From NCBI RefSeq assembly GCF_016900095.1, contig NZ_JACJJP010000001.1, positions 62,001-126,000 of the forward strand: a DNA stretch of 64,000 bases, read 5' to 3'. Below the pieces are notes generated by a model. The model was not told the DNA's origin. It saw only the letters and a list, made by a program, of their open reading frames with translations, and ran no database searches. Of the stretch, positions 40,633 through 50,412 are shown in pieces; position 1 is the stretch's first letter; every line of letters starts with the position of its first letter. Both the position numbers and the translations under genes were made by a program. This stretch comes from Gemmiger formicilis (lineage in GTDB: Bacteria; Bacillota; Clostridia; Oscillospirales; Ruminococcaceae).

Positions 40633-42076
40633 AAAAACGTTTCACTCCCTTCTTGCGGTCCAGGACCGTATCGAAGCGATCAATGTATTCAGTCGGGTAC
40701 TTGAAGTTGAAGATGCGTTCGATCTTGCCGCGGCGCTGCCCCGGCATGACCAGCTTAGTGGAACCGCCCGCCCCTGCCGACAGGATGGTGTGCACCTCTT
40801 CCATGATGTAGATGTTGTACAGGCATTCCCGGCCGGGTTTGCTCCAGCCGATGTTTTCCAGGTTCTGCAGGGTGCCTTTCTGGCGATACAGATAATAGGG
40901 ACGGTACCCGACCTGATACAAGAGATCACAGCTTTGCAGCATGGCTGCCACATCAGCATATGCGGCAGCCCGGTGTTCCACCACCAGGTTGGAAGCGCGT
41001 TTCAGGGTCAGGGTATGCACCGTAATGTTCTCGGGGTCCAGGGAGATGGCGGTTTCCAGACTATGACGGAAGCCTTCCACCGTATCCCCGGGCAGACCGG
41101 CAATCAGATCCATATTGATGTTGTCGTGTCCCACGGCGCGGGCGGTGCGGTAACAGTCCAGAATATCCCGGGCCGTATGCTTGCGCCCGATGTTGCGCAG
41201 CACTTCGTCCGAGAAGGTCTGGGGATTGATGGATATACGGGTGGCTCCGTATTCTTTCAGGATGCGCAGCTTTTCCTCATCGGTGCAGTCGGGACGCCCC
41301 GCCTCCACCGTGTATTCCTGGATTTCGGACAGCGGAAACTCCTGCGCCATGCGCTCCATCAGCCGGCGCAGCTGGGGCGCCGTCAGGCTGGTAGGGGTGC
41401 CGCCGCCGATATACAAGGTGCGCACCCGCAGGCCGCATTCGTCCACCGCTTGCCGGGTGGCGGTGAGCTCCCGGCACAAACAGTCCACATAGGGGTCCAC
41501 CAGGGCTCGGGTAGACTTGTCCCCCACCGTGCGGGAGACAAAGCTGCAATAGCTGCACCGGCTGGGGCAGAAAGGAATGCCCGCATAGACACTGCAGTCC
41601 ATGGGCCGGGATGCCTCCAGCACCGGGTGCTGCAGGTCGGCAATGGCCAGGGCGGTGGCAAACCGTTCGGGGGTGCAGTCGTATTCCTGCAGGAAGCGGT
41701 CCCTGATCTGTTCTTCGGTGGCGCCGGCGTCCCGCATATCATGAATGATGCGCACCGGACGCACGCCGGTCATCATGCCCCAGGGCGGACGCATGCCCGT
41801 GTGTTCCCGCGCCAGGGTGTACAGCATCCGGCAAAGGGCATACTCCCGCTGTTTGGCGGGCATATCCCGGTCCACCGTTTCCATATGCCAGAACAGATCC
41901 CCGCCCCGGCGCAGATAGACAAGCTGTGCCACGCTGTGATCAATGGCCGCCACAACATCGGCGGCGGGATCCTCCAGCGGGCAGTCCGCACCGGCCAGCA
42001 CCGCATCCGGGAAAAACATTCGGGCTACATGTTCGGCTTCATAGCCGGCCGCGGGACCGCGCAAAACGATTTGCAT
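40583..42076 (-). CDS. hemZ: Oxygen-independent coproporphyrinogen dehydrogenase HemZ-type radical SAM
   Basis: A 497-residue radical SAM protein with the motif PFCPSRCSYCSF (C-X3-C-X2-C) near residue 165. It continues with YIGGGTPTSL, GRPDCTDEEKLRILKEYGAT and INMDLIAGLPGDT, the usual HemN/HemZ blocks. The N-terminal 160 residues are specific to HemZ of Firmicutes. HemZ is annotated for coproporphyrinogen oxidation, but the organism may lack haem synthesis, so another substrate is possible. ATG 42076 follows AGGAGGT. It sits in the tight gene run from recJ downstream. Confidence 0.9.
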   Translation of the reverse strand: MQIVLRGPAAGYEAEHVARMFFPDAVLAGADCPLEDPAADVVAAIDHSVAQLVYLRRGGDLFWHMETVDRDMPAKQREYALCRMLYTLAREHTGMRPPWGMMTGVRPVRIIHDMRDAGATEEQIRDRFLQEYDCTPERFATALAIADLQHPVLEASRPMDCSVYAGIPFCPSRCSYCSFVSRTVGDKSTRALVDPYVDCLCRELTATRQAVDECGLRVRTLYIGGGTPTSLTAPQLRRLMERMAQEFPLSEIQEYTVEAGRPDCTDEEKLRILKEYGATRISINPQTFSDEVLRNIGRKHTARDILDCYRTARAVGHDNINMDLIAGLPGDTVEGFRHSLETAISLDPENITVHTLTLKRASNLVVEHRAAAYADVAAMLQSCDLLYQVGYRPYYLYRQKGTLQNLENIGWSKPGRECLYNIYIMEEVHTILSAGAGGSTKLVMPGQRRGKIERIFNFKYPTEYIDRFDTVLDRKKGVKRFYDACFQTDTAQTSGGV

Positions 42077-42093
42077 GGGGAGACCTCCTGCCA

Positions 42094-42699
42094 TCAGTAC
42101 CATTCGCCCAGCAGATAGGGATTGCTGCGGCGCTCCTGGCCAAGGGTGGAAAAGCTTTCGTGTCCGGGCAGGACTTTGGTTTCGTCCGGCAGAGGAAGAT
42201 TGGCCACCAGCGAAAGGCTGGTGCGCATCTGCTGGGGGCTGCCGCCGGGAAGGTCCACCCGGCCGCAGGAGGAGGCAAACAGGGTATCTCCGCTGAACAG
42301 GCAGCCGTCACAGGCCAGGCAGACACTGCCCTGGCTGTGGCCGGGGGTGTGCCAGACCCGGAAGGTCAGTTCATCCACCGTGACGGTGCCGTTTTCCGGC
42401 CAGGCTTCGTCGATGATGTCCCGGGTCAGAGGGAACATCTGGCTGCCCTGGGCATCGGCAGGGTCCATCATCACCTTGGCGCCGGTCTGCTGTTTCAGGG
42501 CAGCCACGGTCCCCACATGGTCATAATGGCCGTGGGTGAGGAAGATATGGGTCAGGGTGGCGCCGGCTTCCTTCAGCGGATCCAGATAACGGGCAGCGTC
42601 CGCCGCCGGGTCAACGGCAATGCCGTGGCCCGCCTGGGTGATGATCAGGAAGGTGTTGGTGCAAAGAGGCCAGGGGCCGGAGATGTGCAGCAGTTTCAT
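42094..42699 (-). CDS. Metallo-beta-lactamase-fold hydrolase (glyoxalase II-like)
   Basis: A 201-residue MBL-fold enzyme. The zinc motif THGHYDHVG (HXHXDH) lies near residue 55, with further ligands in VWHTPGHSQGS, LFSGDTLF and LPGHESFS. It matches the small glyoxalase II-like or YcbL group that hydrolyses thioesters such as S-lactoylglutathione or related thiol esters. The substrate is not fixed because Firmicutes lack glutathione. ATG 42699 is followed after 17 bases by hemZ and preceded by dtd after 10 bases, so it is part of the operon. Confidence 0.9.
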   Translation of the reverse strand: MKLLHISGPWPLCTNTFLIITQAGHGIAVDPAADAARYLDPLKEAGATLTHIFLTHGHYDHVGTVAALKQQTGAKVMMDPADAQGSQMFPLTRDIIDEAWPENGTVTVDELTFRVWHTPGHSQGSVCLACDGCLFSGDTLFASSCGRVDLPGGSPQQMRTSLSLVANLPLPDETKVLPGHESFSTLGQERRSNPYLLGEWY

Positions 42700-42709
42700 G
42701 GGAATATCC

Positions 42710-43165
42710 TCACTTTTTCCATTCGTCGGTATCGATCATGATGGTCACGGGACCATCGTTGGTCAGGGTAACCTGCATATCGGCGCCGAACTCACCGTGC
42801 TGCAACGCCTTCAGGGGCTGTTTGCGCAGTTCGGCCAGAAACGCTTCGTACAAGGTTTCGGCGGCTTCCCCTTTGGCCGCCCGGATAAAACTGGGACGGT
42901 TGCCCCGGGAAGTATCGCCGTACAGGGTAAAGTTGGAGACCACCAGAACGGACAGGCCCAATTCGGTGGCACTGCGGTTGAGTTTGCCCTGCTCATCGGT
43001 AAAGATGCGCAGGTTGGCACATTTGGTGGCCAGCTTGGGAACGATGGCGGCATCTTCCCCATCGCAGACCCCCAGCAGAATGACCAGACCGGGGCCGATG
43101 GTGCGGGGCTCGCCGCCGTTGACTACCACCGATGCCTGGGACACACGTTGAATGACAGCGCGCAT
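42710..43165 (-). CDS. dtd: D-aminoacyl-tRNA deacylase
   Basis: The 151-residue DTD enzyme hydrolyses D-amino acids wrongly attached to tRNA. It has MRAVIQRVSQASVVVNGG at the start, the GLVILLGV stretch, the SVLVVSNFTLYGDTSRGNRPSF core with the catalytic Thr-dependent pocket, and the Gly-cisPro-type motif in TNDGPVTIMID. ATG 43165 follows AAGGAGAA. The usual Firmicute order relA-dtd is almost kept: here a membrane protein gene (43191-44918) lies between them. Confidence 0.95.
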   Translation of the reverse strand: MRAVIQRVSQASVVVNGGEPRTIGPGLVILLGVCDGEDAAIVPKLATKCANLRIFTDEQGKLNRSATELGLSVLVVSNFTLYGDTSRGNRPSFIRAAKGEAAETLYEAFLAELRKQPLKALQHGEFGADMQVTLTNDGPVTIMIDTDEWKK

Positions 43166-43190
43166 GAAAATGTTCTCCTTATAATGAAAA

Positions 43191-44918
43191 TCAGGGTTGC
43201 AGGCACAGCATGAAATAGCAGGAATCCGCCACAAAGAAGGTGGGAGCGGGATCCTCGGCATAGATCCGCTGCCATTGGTTCCACACCGATTCGTCCGTGG
43301 TCACATAGACGGCAGAAGGATCGTATTCCCCACGCAGCAGCCCGGCCGCGGTATCGGCACGGCTTTGGGCAGCGGCCTCGTGACTGCCGGACACCGCAAT
43401 GTCCAGGTTGGTGGTCAGACCTTCCCGCCCGGCCAGAATGGCCAGCAGACGCAGACGGTCCTCCCGCACATCCCCGGCAGCCAACAGGGCGGTGCGTCCC
43501 GCGCCGATTCCCGCCGTCATGGGATGGCTGGCCACGTTCTCCACCGGATGGGCCATGCAGTCTGTAAAGTAGTTTCGCTTTTCAGCCGCCACGGCGGATA
43601 AATCCCACACCTGCACAATCAGCAGCAAAGCCAAAAGCACACTGGCGCACACCGCCGGGTAAGGCAACCGGCCGCAGGCACGGCGCAGAGTATACACACC
43701 CCAAACCACCAGGCAGGCGGCGGGCAGATAGAACATGCGGCCGCTGGCGCGGAAAATGCCGCACAGGTTCAACAGCCATGCCGGCAAAGGCAGGGTGAAG
43801 CCGGTGTTGCCCCAATACACATGGTTGCTCACCGCAAATACCGTCAGCAGACCGCAGGCAACAGCCACCGTCCAGTTTCGGCCCCACCAGGCCCTGACCG
43901 ATTGCGGGCGGCGGAACACCGCCGCAGCGGATACAAGCAGAGCCAGGGCCAGCAAGACCAGCACGCCCAGACCCAGATAGTTGAAACCATCATACTGGCC
44001 GGGCTGCTGGGTCAGCACCGGCAAAAGGCGGGACCAGGTGTATCCGCCCCGGGAAGAGGGATTGAACAGGGCGTTCAGGTTCATGGAGAACTCCCCGTAC
44101 CCGTCCCGGCTCAAGGAACTTTCCGTGCCGATGGCACCGCAGACCACACCGCCCACCAGGGCGGCAGCCAACGCTGCCAGGAAATCCAGGACGGCGCCGG
44201 GCATACCGCCCTTCAGACGCACGCGATCCACGCTCCAAAGGAGCGCACAGATCATGACCGGCGGCAGAAAATACGGATGGATACCCACGGCGGCAAAGGC
44301 CAGGATCACCAGCCACCAGCGCCGTTTTGGGGCACGCCCGGTCCGGCGCAGGGCTTCCCTGCTTTCCAGGTAGACATACAGGGCAAACAGGAACAGCCAC
44401 TGGGAGGCCAGCGCCGTATGGCGGAAAGCCCGTTCCCACAGGGTGGGCAGACAGGCGAACAAAGCTCCGCCCAGCAGGCCGGTAACGGCCGCCTGTACTC
44501 TGCCGGTCAGGCCGCGGGCACAAAGCAGACCGCCCGCCGCTCCCTGCAAAGCAAAACACCCCAGCACGTACAGCCCGAACCACTGGAACGTAGCGGGCAG
44601 AAAGCCCCGCAGCAGTTTGAGAAAAATGCTGACCCAGGGCAGGCTGTCGGTGTAGGAAACGGCGGTGCCGTCCGGTGCAGCCAGGGTATCGGCCACGCCC
44701 AGGGGGAAGGTCCAGTGGGAATTGCGGAACAACAGCCAGCCCGCATAATGCTGCTGGACGTCCAACTCATCGTAGCCGCCCAGGATCCAGTTGTCCCAGC
44801 TCACATGCAGCGGCGCGGTGCCGTACACCCACAGGAACACGGCCACCCCCGCCGCGGCGCCCAGCATTGCGGGCAACAAACGCAGCACAACCGAAGATTT
44901 TTGAAGTGGATTCTTCAT
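43191..44918 (-). CDS. DUF6311-like multi-pass membrane protein, GT-C type
   Basis: A 575-residue membrane protein with about eleven helices. WDNWILGGYDELDVQQHYAG near residue 40 and the following WTFPLGVADTLAAPDGTAVS and YTDSLPWVSIFLKLL fit the DUF6311 family of GT-C-like proteins, which may use a polyprenyl sugar. A soluble tail is found at about 470-575. It sits between relA and dtd, a place usually without a gene, so it may be an insertion into the operon. It is only 5 bases after the relA stop. It does not share obvious sequence with the membrane protein at 30961-32844. Confidence 0.78.
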   Translation of the reverse strand: MKNPLQKSSVVLRLLPAMLGAAAGVAVFLWVYGTAPLHVSWDNWILGGYDELDVQQHYAGWLLFRNSHWTFPLGVADTLAAPDGTAVSYTDSLPWVSIFLKLLRGFLPATFQWFGLYVLGCFALQGAAGGLLCARGLTGRVQAAVTGLLGGALFACLPTLWERAFRHTALASQWLFLFALYVYLESREALRRTGRAPKRRWWLVILAFAAVGIHPYFLPPVMICALLWSVDRVRLKGGMPGAVLDFLAALAAALVGGVVCGAIGTESSLSRDGYGEFSMNLNALFNPSSRGGYTWSRLLPVLTQQPGQYDGFNYLGLGVLVLLALALLVSAAAVFRRPQSVRAWWGRNWTVAVACGLLTVFAVSNHVYWGNTGFTLPLPAWLLNLCGIFRASGRMFYLPAACLVVWGVYTLRRACGRLPYPAVCASVLLALLLIVQVWDLSAVAAEKRNYFTDCMAHPVENVASHPMTAGIGAGRTALLAAGDVREDRLRLLAILAGREGLTTNLDIAVSGSHEAAAQSRADTAAGLLRGEYDPSAVYVTTDESVWNQWQRIYAEDPAPTFFVADSCYFMLCLQP

Positions 44919-44923
44919 AGATA

Positions 44924-47092
44924 TCAGATACGGGTCACCGACATCACGTCCCGCACCTTCTGCAGGCGCAGCACCACATTGTTCAGATGTTCGGTATTGT
45001 TGATGCCGATGGTCAGGGACATGCGGGCACGTCCCTGGTCAGCGGCGCGGGCATCCAGCGAATAGATGGGCACGCGCATATCTCCCAGCGCCAGCGCCAC
45101 ATCCGAAACCAGATTGGCACGGTCCATGCAGACCAGTTCCAGGGTGGCCTTGTAGTCTTCCCGCACATTGTCGGCCCAGTAGGCACGCACCCAGCGGCCG
45201 GCATTTTCGGGGGACTTCATGCTCTCCCGCACGTTGCCGCAATCCTTTTTGTGGATGGACACACCGAAACCGCGGGTAACAAAACCGATGATCTCATCCC
45301 CGGGCAGCGGCGAGCAGCACTTGGCAAACTTGATGGGGCAGTTGTCGATGCCTTCCACCACCACGCCAGCGGTGGAGTGGACCTTTTTCACATCCACGGT
45401 GACCGGCTTGGGCTCGGAGGCTTTCAGGCGGTTGTACTCGTCCTTCAGCTTGGGCAGGACCCGGGCCATCTGCAGACCGCCGTATCCGATGGTGGCATAC
45501 ATTTCCTCCACCGTGTTGCAGTGGTTGCGCTTGGCCAAAGCGGCCATAAAGTTGTCGTACTGGTCCGCCGGAACGGTCATCAGATTGCGGCGCATCTCCC
45601 GTTCCAGGGCTTCCTTGCCTTCCACAATATTTTCTTCCCGGCGTTCTTTCTTGAACCAGTTGCGGATCTTGTTCTTGGCTTCGCTGGTCTTGACGATATT
45701 GAGCCAGTCGCGGGAGGGACCGCGGTTTTCCGGCCCGGTGATGATCTCGATGATCTCGCCGGTGGCCACCTGGTGATCGATGGGCACAATGCGGTTGTTC
45801 ACCTTGGCGCCGATCATCCGGTTGCCCACCGCCGAATGGATGGCATAGGCAAAGTCGATGACGGTGGCCCCCGCCGGCAGGTTGATCACATCGCCCCGGG
45901 GGGTAAAGGCAAAGACTTCTTCAGGCAGAAGGTCGGACTTGATATCGCTGAGCAGGTCGGTGGCATCCACGCTGGAGCGCTGACTTTCCAGCAATTGCCG
46001 CACCCAGGCCAGGCGCTCTTCCAGCTTTTCGTTGCTGGTGGAAATGCCCGCCTTGTACTTCCAGTGGGCGGCAATGCCGTATTCCGCCATGCGGTCCATG
46101 TCCCAGGTGCGGATCTGCACTTCAAAGGGGATGGCTTCCCGGCCGATGACGGTGGTATGCAGGCTCTGGTAGCCGTTGGGCTTGGGGGTGGAGATGTAAT
46201 CCTTGAACCGGTTGGGCAGCGGATGATACATATCGTGGATCAGGCCCAGGGCGGTGTAGCATTCGGCCACCGAATTGATGATGATCCGCACGGCATAGAC
46301 ATCGTAAATTTCCTCGAAGTCCTTGTTCTGCATATACATCTTGCGGTAGATGCCGTAGATGCTCTTCACGCGATGGCGGATGGCCGCGTTCTCGATGCCG
46401 TTGTCCTCCAAATGGGTGCGGATGGTCTGGCAGACTCCTTCCAGGAAAGCGTCGCCGTGCTTGTTCAGCAAGGACCGGATGGTCTCATAGCCCACAGGGT
46501 CCAGGTAGTGCAGGCTGCGGTCCTCCAGCTCCTCCTTGATGTTGGAGATGCCCAGACGGTGGGCGATGGGAGCATAGACCTCCATGGTTTCCAGGGCCTT
46601 GTCCCGGCGCTTCTGCTCGGGCCAGGCATCACCGGTGCGCATGTTGTGCAGACGGTCGCACAGTTTGATGATCATGACCCGTACGTCCTGGCTCATGGCC
46701 AGCAGCATCTTGCGCAGGTTTTCGGCCTGGCGGTCCTCCACATTGGAAAACTTGATCTGGGTCAGCTTGGTGACGCCATCCACCAGCAAAGCCACTTCGT
46801 TGCCGAACTTGCTGCGGATTTCGTCCACACTGACAGCGGTGTCCTCGGCCACGTCGTGCATCAGCGCCGCCGCAATGCTTTCGCTGTCCATGCCCAGTTC
46901 CACCAGGATCCGGGCCACCGACAGCGGATGGCAGATATACGGTTCGCCACTGCGGCGCCGCTGTCCGCTGTGTGCCGATTCAGCCAGCGCATAGGCGCGG
47001 TCCACCATAGCAAAGTCGTACGGACGGCCGCTGTCGATCATATCCTGTTTAAGCTGCTCATAGGTAATGGGCATTTTCACATCGTTCTCCAT
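44924..47092 (-). CDS. relA: Bifunctional (p)ppGpp synthetase/hydrolase RelA/SpoT
   Basis: The 722-residue Rel protein makes and breaks (p)ppGpp, the stringent-response signal. The HD hydrolase domain has HPLSVARILVELGMD and LMHDVAEDT (about 55-90). The synthetase domain has FKDYISTPKPNGYQSLHTTV (about 290-315), followed by the TGS domain with FTPRGDVINLPAGATVIDFA and the ACT domain near the C-terminus. All parts are present, so both activities are expected. ATG 47092 follows GGGGGAGG. It lies 56 bases after recJ, in the Firmicute recJ-(apt)-relA-dtd order, here without apt. Confidence 0.96.
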   Translation of the reverse strand: MENDVKMPITYEQLKQDMIDSGRPYDFAMVDRAYALAESAHSGQRRRSGEPYICHPLSVARILVELGMDSESIAAALMHDVAEDTAVSVDEIRSKFGNEVALLVDGVTKLTQIKFSNVEDRQAENLRKMLLAMSQDVRVMIIKLCDRLHNMRTGDAWPEQKRRDKALETMEVYAPIAHRLGISNIKEELEDRSLHYLDPVGYETIRSLLNKHGDAFLEGVCQTIRTHLEDNGIENAAIRHRVKSIYGIYRKMYMQNKDFEEIYDVYAVRIIINSVAECYTALGLIHDMYHPLPNRFKDYISTPKPNGYQSLHTTVIGREAIPFEVQIRTWDMDRMAEYGIAAHWKYKAGISTSNEKLEERLAWVRQLLESQRSSVDATDLLSDIKSDLLPEEVFAFTPRGDVINLPAGATVIDFAYAIHSAVGNRMIGAKVNNRIVPIDHQVATGEIIEIITGPENRGPSRDWLNIVKTSEAKNKIRNWFKKERREENIVEGKEALEREMRRNLMTVPADQYDNFMAALAKRNHCNTVEEMYATIGYGGLQMARVLPKLKDEYNRLKASEPKPVTVDVKKVHSTAGVVVEGIDNCPIKFAKCCSPLPGDEIIGFVTRGFGVSIHKKDCGNVRESMKSPENAGRWVRAYWADNVREDYKATLELVCMDRANLVSDVALALGDMRVPIYSLDARAADQGRARMSLTIGINNTEHLNNVVLRLQKVRDVMSVTRI

Positions 47093-47148
47093 GGTGGTTC
47101 CTCCCCCTGATTTTTGGTATTCATCCGCAATGTCCGGCATTGGCGGGG

Positions 47149-49191
47149 TCATTCCCCCTGCCCCGCCGCCATGGCACGCAGTTTTTGCAGAATGGGCGCA
47201 TCATCCAGATTCTTTTTCCCGGTGACGGCCGCGGGCATCCAGCGTCCGTTTTGCTGTTCCACCAGCCCCAGTTCGCACAGAGCCTGCAGGCTGGCCAGCG
47301 TTTTGCCGGTGTTTTCCGCGCCGGATGCCGCAAACACCGGCTGCAGATCTTCGGCACAGACGCCGCCTGCCCGGATGCGGCGGTACAGGTTGGCGGTATC
47401 ATTGCGGTCCGGCAAAAACGCCTGCGCCCGGTCGGGCGGCAGGACCGTTCCGGCGCAGACGGCATCGAAAGCCGCTGCCTGTCGGGCCGGTTCGTTGCCC
47501 AGCCCCGCCGGACGCATGGCCTTGCAATGGGCCGATACCATCGGCCCGCTGCGGCCCTGGAAGACGCTGACCTCGATGGCCGCATCCACCGCCGTCCCCG
47601 GCTGGTAGGGCAGTTCCTGCGGGGAGGTGCCGAACACCGACACAAAGCAGGTGGAATCCCCCTGGCGCAGCCGCACCCGGGTGTGGCGGCCTTCGCTGCC
47701 CAGGGGCCAGAGCCCATCCACCACGGCGTTCTGCACCAGCAGCAGCGGAACCGGGTTGCCGCTGCCAAAGGGTGCCAGCCGGGACAGCTGCCGCACCGAG
47801 GCCAGGTCCAGTTCGCCGAGCCGGACGGCGGCGTCCAGCTTGAGGGTGCCGGGTTCCGGCACCGGGTATTCCCGCACCGCCCAGGCATTGATGGCAGCGC
47901 GGAAAGCCCCGATCTTCTCTTCCTCCACCAGCAGTCCCGCCGCCGCGGCATGTCCGCCGCTGCGGATCAGGCAGGAGGAGCAGGCGGCCAGCGCCCCGTG
48001 CAGGTTGAAGCCTGACGGTGCGCGGCCACTGCCGCGGCCTTCCCCGTTTTCGGTGGAGATCACAATAGCGGGGCGGCCGTAGCGCTCCATCAGGCGGCTG
48101 GCTACGATGCCGATGACACCGGGATGCCAGCCCTCCCCCGCCACCACCAGCACCCGGTCGTGGGCCCGGGCCGGGTCCGCCTGGATGGTCTGCAGGGCGG
48201 CAGCCAGAATCTGCTGTTCGGTCTGCTGGCGCTCGGCGTTGATCTCGCCCAGGCGGGCGGCGATGCCCGCCGCCTGTTCCTCGTTTTCACACAGCAGCAG
48301 CTTGAGGGCCACCGCCGCGGTATCCATGCGCCCCGCCGCGTTCAGCCGGGGCGCCAGCCCATAGCTGACGGTTTCGGCGGTGACCGGTTTGCCCGCGTAG
48401 CCCGCGTTTTCCAACAAGGCCTGCAAGCCGGGACGCATGGTCTCCTGCAGAACCGCCAGGCCCTCCCGCACCAGGGTGCGGTTTTCCCCCGTGAGGGGCA
48501 TCACATCGGCGATGGTGCCCAGGGCCGCCAGCTCACCGAACATGTCCAGCAGCTCGGCGGGGTCACAGCCTTCCAGGGCGGCACAGAGTTTGAAAGCTAC
48601 CCCGGCCCCGCACAAAAACTTGAACGGGCTTTCGTCGTCGGCACGGTTGGGGTCCACCACGGCCACGGCATCGGGCAGCTTCTCACCGGGCAGATGATGA
48701 TCGGTGATGACCAGATCAATGCCCAGCTCCCTGGCATAGTCGGCTTCCTCCACAGCGGCAATGCCGTTGTCCACCGTAACCACCAGGGTGTAGCCTTTGT
48801 CGGCCAGACCCTTGAGGATTTCCTTGTTCAGGCCGTACCCGCCGCCGTCCCGGCTGGGCAGCTTGCACCGCACCTGGGCCCCCTGGTTGGACAGGCATTC
48901 AAACAGGATGGCGGTGGCCGAAACCCCGTCCACATCATAGTCGCCGAAGATGACGATGGGTTCCCCTTCCTCCACGGCCCGCTGAATCCTGGACACGGCC
49001 TTGTCCATGTCCTTGATCAGGAAGGGGTCGCTGAGTTCGTCCCGCCCGTCCAGAAGGTGCCGGGCCGCTTCAGGCGTATGAATCCCCCGCGCAGCCAGCA
49101 CACGGCTGAGCAGAACACCGAAGCCTTCGGCTTGAAGGGCTTCGGCATCCTGTTCGGCAGAAGGATTCAGCTGCCAGGCACGGTAATTCAT
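47149..49191 (-). CDS. recJ: Single-stranded-DNA-specific exonuclease RecJ
   Basis: The 680-residue RecJ degrades single-stranded DNA 5' to 3' in repair. DHH motifs are visible: FGDYDVDGVSATAI (about 80), LVVTVDNGIAAVEE and LVITDHHLPGEKLP. A DHHA1 motif lies at RSGGHAAAAGLLVEEE. The C-terminal 200 residues (PVPEPGTLKLDAAV onward) carry an OB-type and a RecJ-specific extension, so it is longer than E. coli RecJ (577) and shorter than that of B. subtilis. The upstream gene is the XpaC-like gene, 20 bases away. Confidence 0.94.
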   Translation of the reverse strand: MNYRAWQLNPSAEQDAEALQAEGFGVLLSRVLAARGIHTPEAARHLLDGRDELSDPFLIKDMDKAVSRIQRAVEEGEPIVIFGDYDVDGVSATAILFECLSNQGAQVRCKLPSRDGGGYGLNKEILKGLADKGYTLVVTVDNGIAAVEEADYARELGIDLVITDHHLPGEKLPDAVAVVDPNRADDESPFKFLCGAGVAFKLCAALEGCDPAELLDMFGELAALGTIADVMPLTGENRTLVREGLAVLQETMRPGLQALLENAGYAGKPVTAETVSYGLAPRLNAAGRMDTAAVALKLLLCENEEQAAGIAARLGEINAERQQTEQQILAAALQTIQADPARAHDRVLVVAGEGWHPGVIGIVASRLMERYGRPAIVISTENGEGRGSGRAPSGFNLHGALAACSSCLIRSGGHAAAAGLLVEEEKIGAFRAAINAWAVREYPVPEPGTLKLDAAVRLGELDLASVRQLSRLAPFGSGNPVPLLLVQNAVVDGLWPLGSEGRHTRVRLRQGDSTCFVSVFGTSPQELPYQPGTAVDAAIEVSVFQGRSGPMVSAHCKAMRPAGLGNEPARQAAAFDAVCAGTVLPPDRAQAFLPDRNDTANLYRRIRAGGVCAEDLQPVFAASGAENTGKTLASLQALCELGLVEQQNGRWMPAAVTGKKNLDDAPILQKLRAMAAGQGE

Positions 49192-49211
49192 AGCGGTACG
49201 CTCCTTACAAT

Positions 49212-50384
49212 TTACAATTCCACATTCCGGGTTCCGGCACCGAAATCCTGCCGGAAATCATGGGTCAGACCGTCCTGCCGCAGCATGGTTTCCAGCGTAT
49301 CGATCTCGGTGGAAACATCCAGACTCACATCCAGCAGCAGGGTTTCATACAGTTTGCCGTAGGCCATATTCAGGGTGTGCAGAATGCCGGTGATCTCGCC
49401 GCGGATCTTGTCGGCGGCAGCCGCATCGGTATCCCCCAGCCCCATGGCGGTGTCCAGCAGTTTGCGGGTGGTGGGCAGATAGTATTCCCGGAAACGGCGC
49501 AGCCGGGGCACCTGTTCCGGGTGGTTGTGGGCAAAGCCCAGAATGGCGCCGCAGGTTTTCTGCATGGTGGCCAGTTCCTCGTCGGCGCTCTCCCCCAGCC
49601 GGCCCCGGCAGACCCGCAGATAATTGAGGAACTCTACGCCCTCTTTGCGCAGCTGCTCCGCCGCATCCGGGGCGGGTGCGGCAGACGGGGCAGCTGTTTC
49701 TTCCGTCCGGGACGGGGTGTACAGGGAATCATCCAGGTACAGCGTCCGCCCATCCGCAGAGACAAGCGCCCCGGGAATCTCCCCGCGGGCAATGGCTCTC
49801 TGTAATTCTTCCCGCACCCGGGTTTCAGGCTGCATGACGGTCCGGGCCAAGGTGGGAATATCACAGACCCAGTCCCGGGCGCCGCGCAGATAACTGCGCA
49901 GCCGGTTGTAACGTCCCCACAGCCGGACCCCGATGACCCCCATGACCGAAAAGCCCGCCGCAATGGGGGCAAAACAAGCCGCCAGAATGGGAAACACAAC
50001 GTGTTCGTCCGGCGTCATGCCCAGCGCCTGGGGGCTGACCATGGCCAGAACGAACATGACCAGCGCCGCAATGCCGAAGCCGGCGGCAAAAATCCAGCCG
50101 CCCACCGACATGCCCAGATAGCCGTCCTGCTCTTTATTTTTCAGCTGGCGGTCCATCCGGCGGATCCAGGTGGGAAAAGGCACATCCTTGTTGTCCAGGC
50201 TGCGGCTGTTCAGTGCATCCCCCACTGACCGGACCACCCCGGCCAGACCGTCCAGCAAACCGGAACCGATTTCGGCGCCGGCCTGTACGATCTCGTTGAC
50301 AGCCTCATCCACATCGGGGATGCCGGTATATTCTTCCGCCGGGCGGGATTGCTTGTCTTCCCGGTAGGGGTTGTTGGACGGCAT
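49212..50384 (-). CDS. XpaC-like (5-bromo-4-chloroindolyl phosphate hydrolysis) membrane protein
   Basis: A 390-residue protein with an acidic start, two membrane helices (about 92-115 and 128-152) and a helical C-terminal domain (about 230-370) that matches the XpaC group. XpaC was named for an indicator hydrolysis activity, and the family's real role is unknown; many members sit with TelA-like proteins, but no telA is here. The end ASTEIDTLETMLRQDGLTHD-type segment (DVSTEIDTLETML) is typical. ATG 50384 follows AAAGGAAAAGG. It is inside the run from cdaA to recJ. Confidence 0.8.
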   Translation of the reverse strand: MPSNNPYREDKQSRPAEEYTGIPDVDEAVNEIVQAGAEIGSGLLDGLAGVVRSVGDALNSRSLDNKDVPFPTWIRRMDRQLKNKEQDGYLGMSVGGWIFAAGFGIAALVMFVLAMVSPQALGMTPDEHVVFPILAACFAPIAAGFSVMGVIGVRLWGRYNRLRSYLRGARDWVCDIPTLARTVMQPETRVREELQRAIARGEIPGALVSADGRTLYLDDSLYTPSRTEETAAPSAAPAPDAAEQLRKEGVEFLNYLRVCRGRLGESADEELATMQKTCGAILGFAHNHPEQVPRLRRFREYYLPTTRKLLDTAMGLGDTDAAAADKIRGEITGILHTLNMAYGKLYETLLLDVSLDVSTEIDTLETMLRQDGLTHDFRQDFGAGTRNVEL

Positions 50385-50412
50385 ATTCCTTTTCCTTTCC
50401 TATGCATCAAAT

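Noticed and set aside
44987-47110. A 707-codon open frame opposite relA
   Set aside because: Antisense shadow; relA shows all expected domains.
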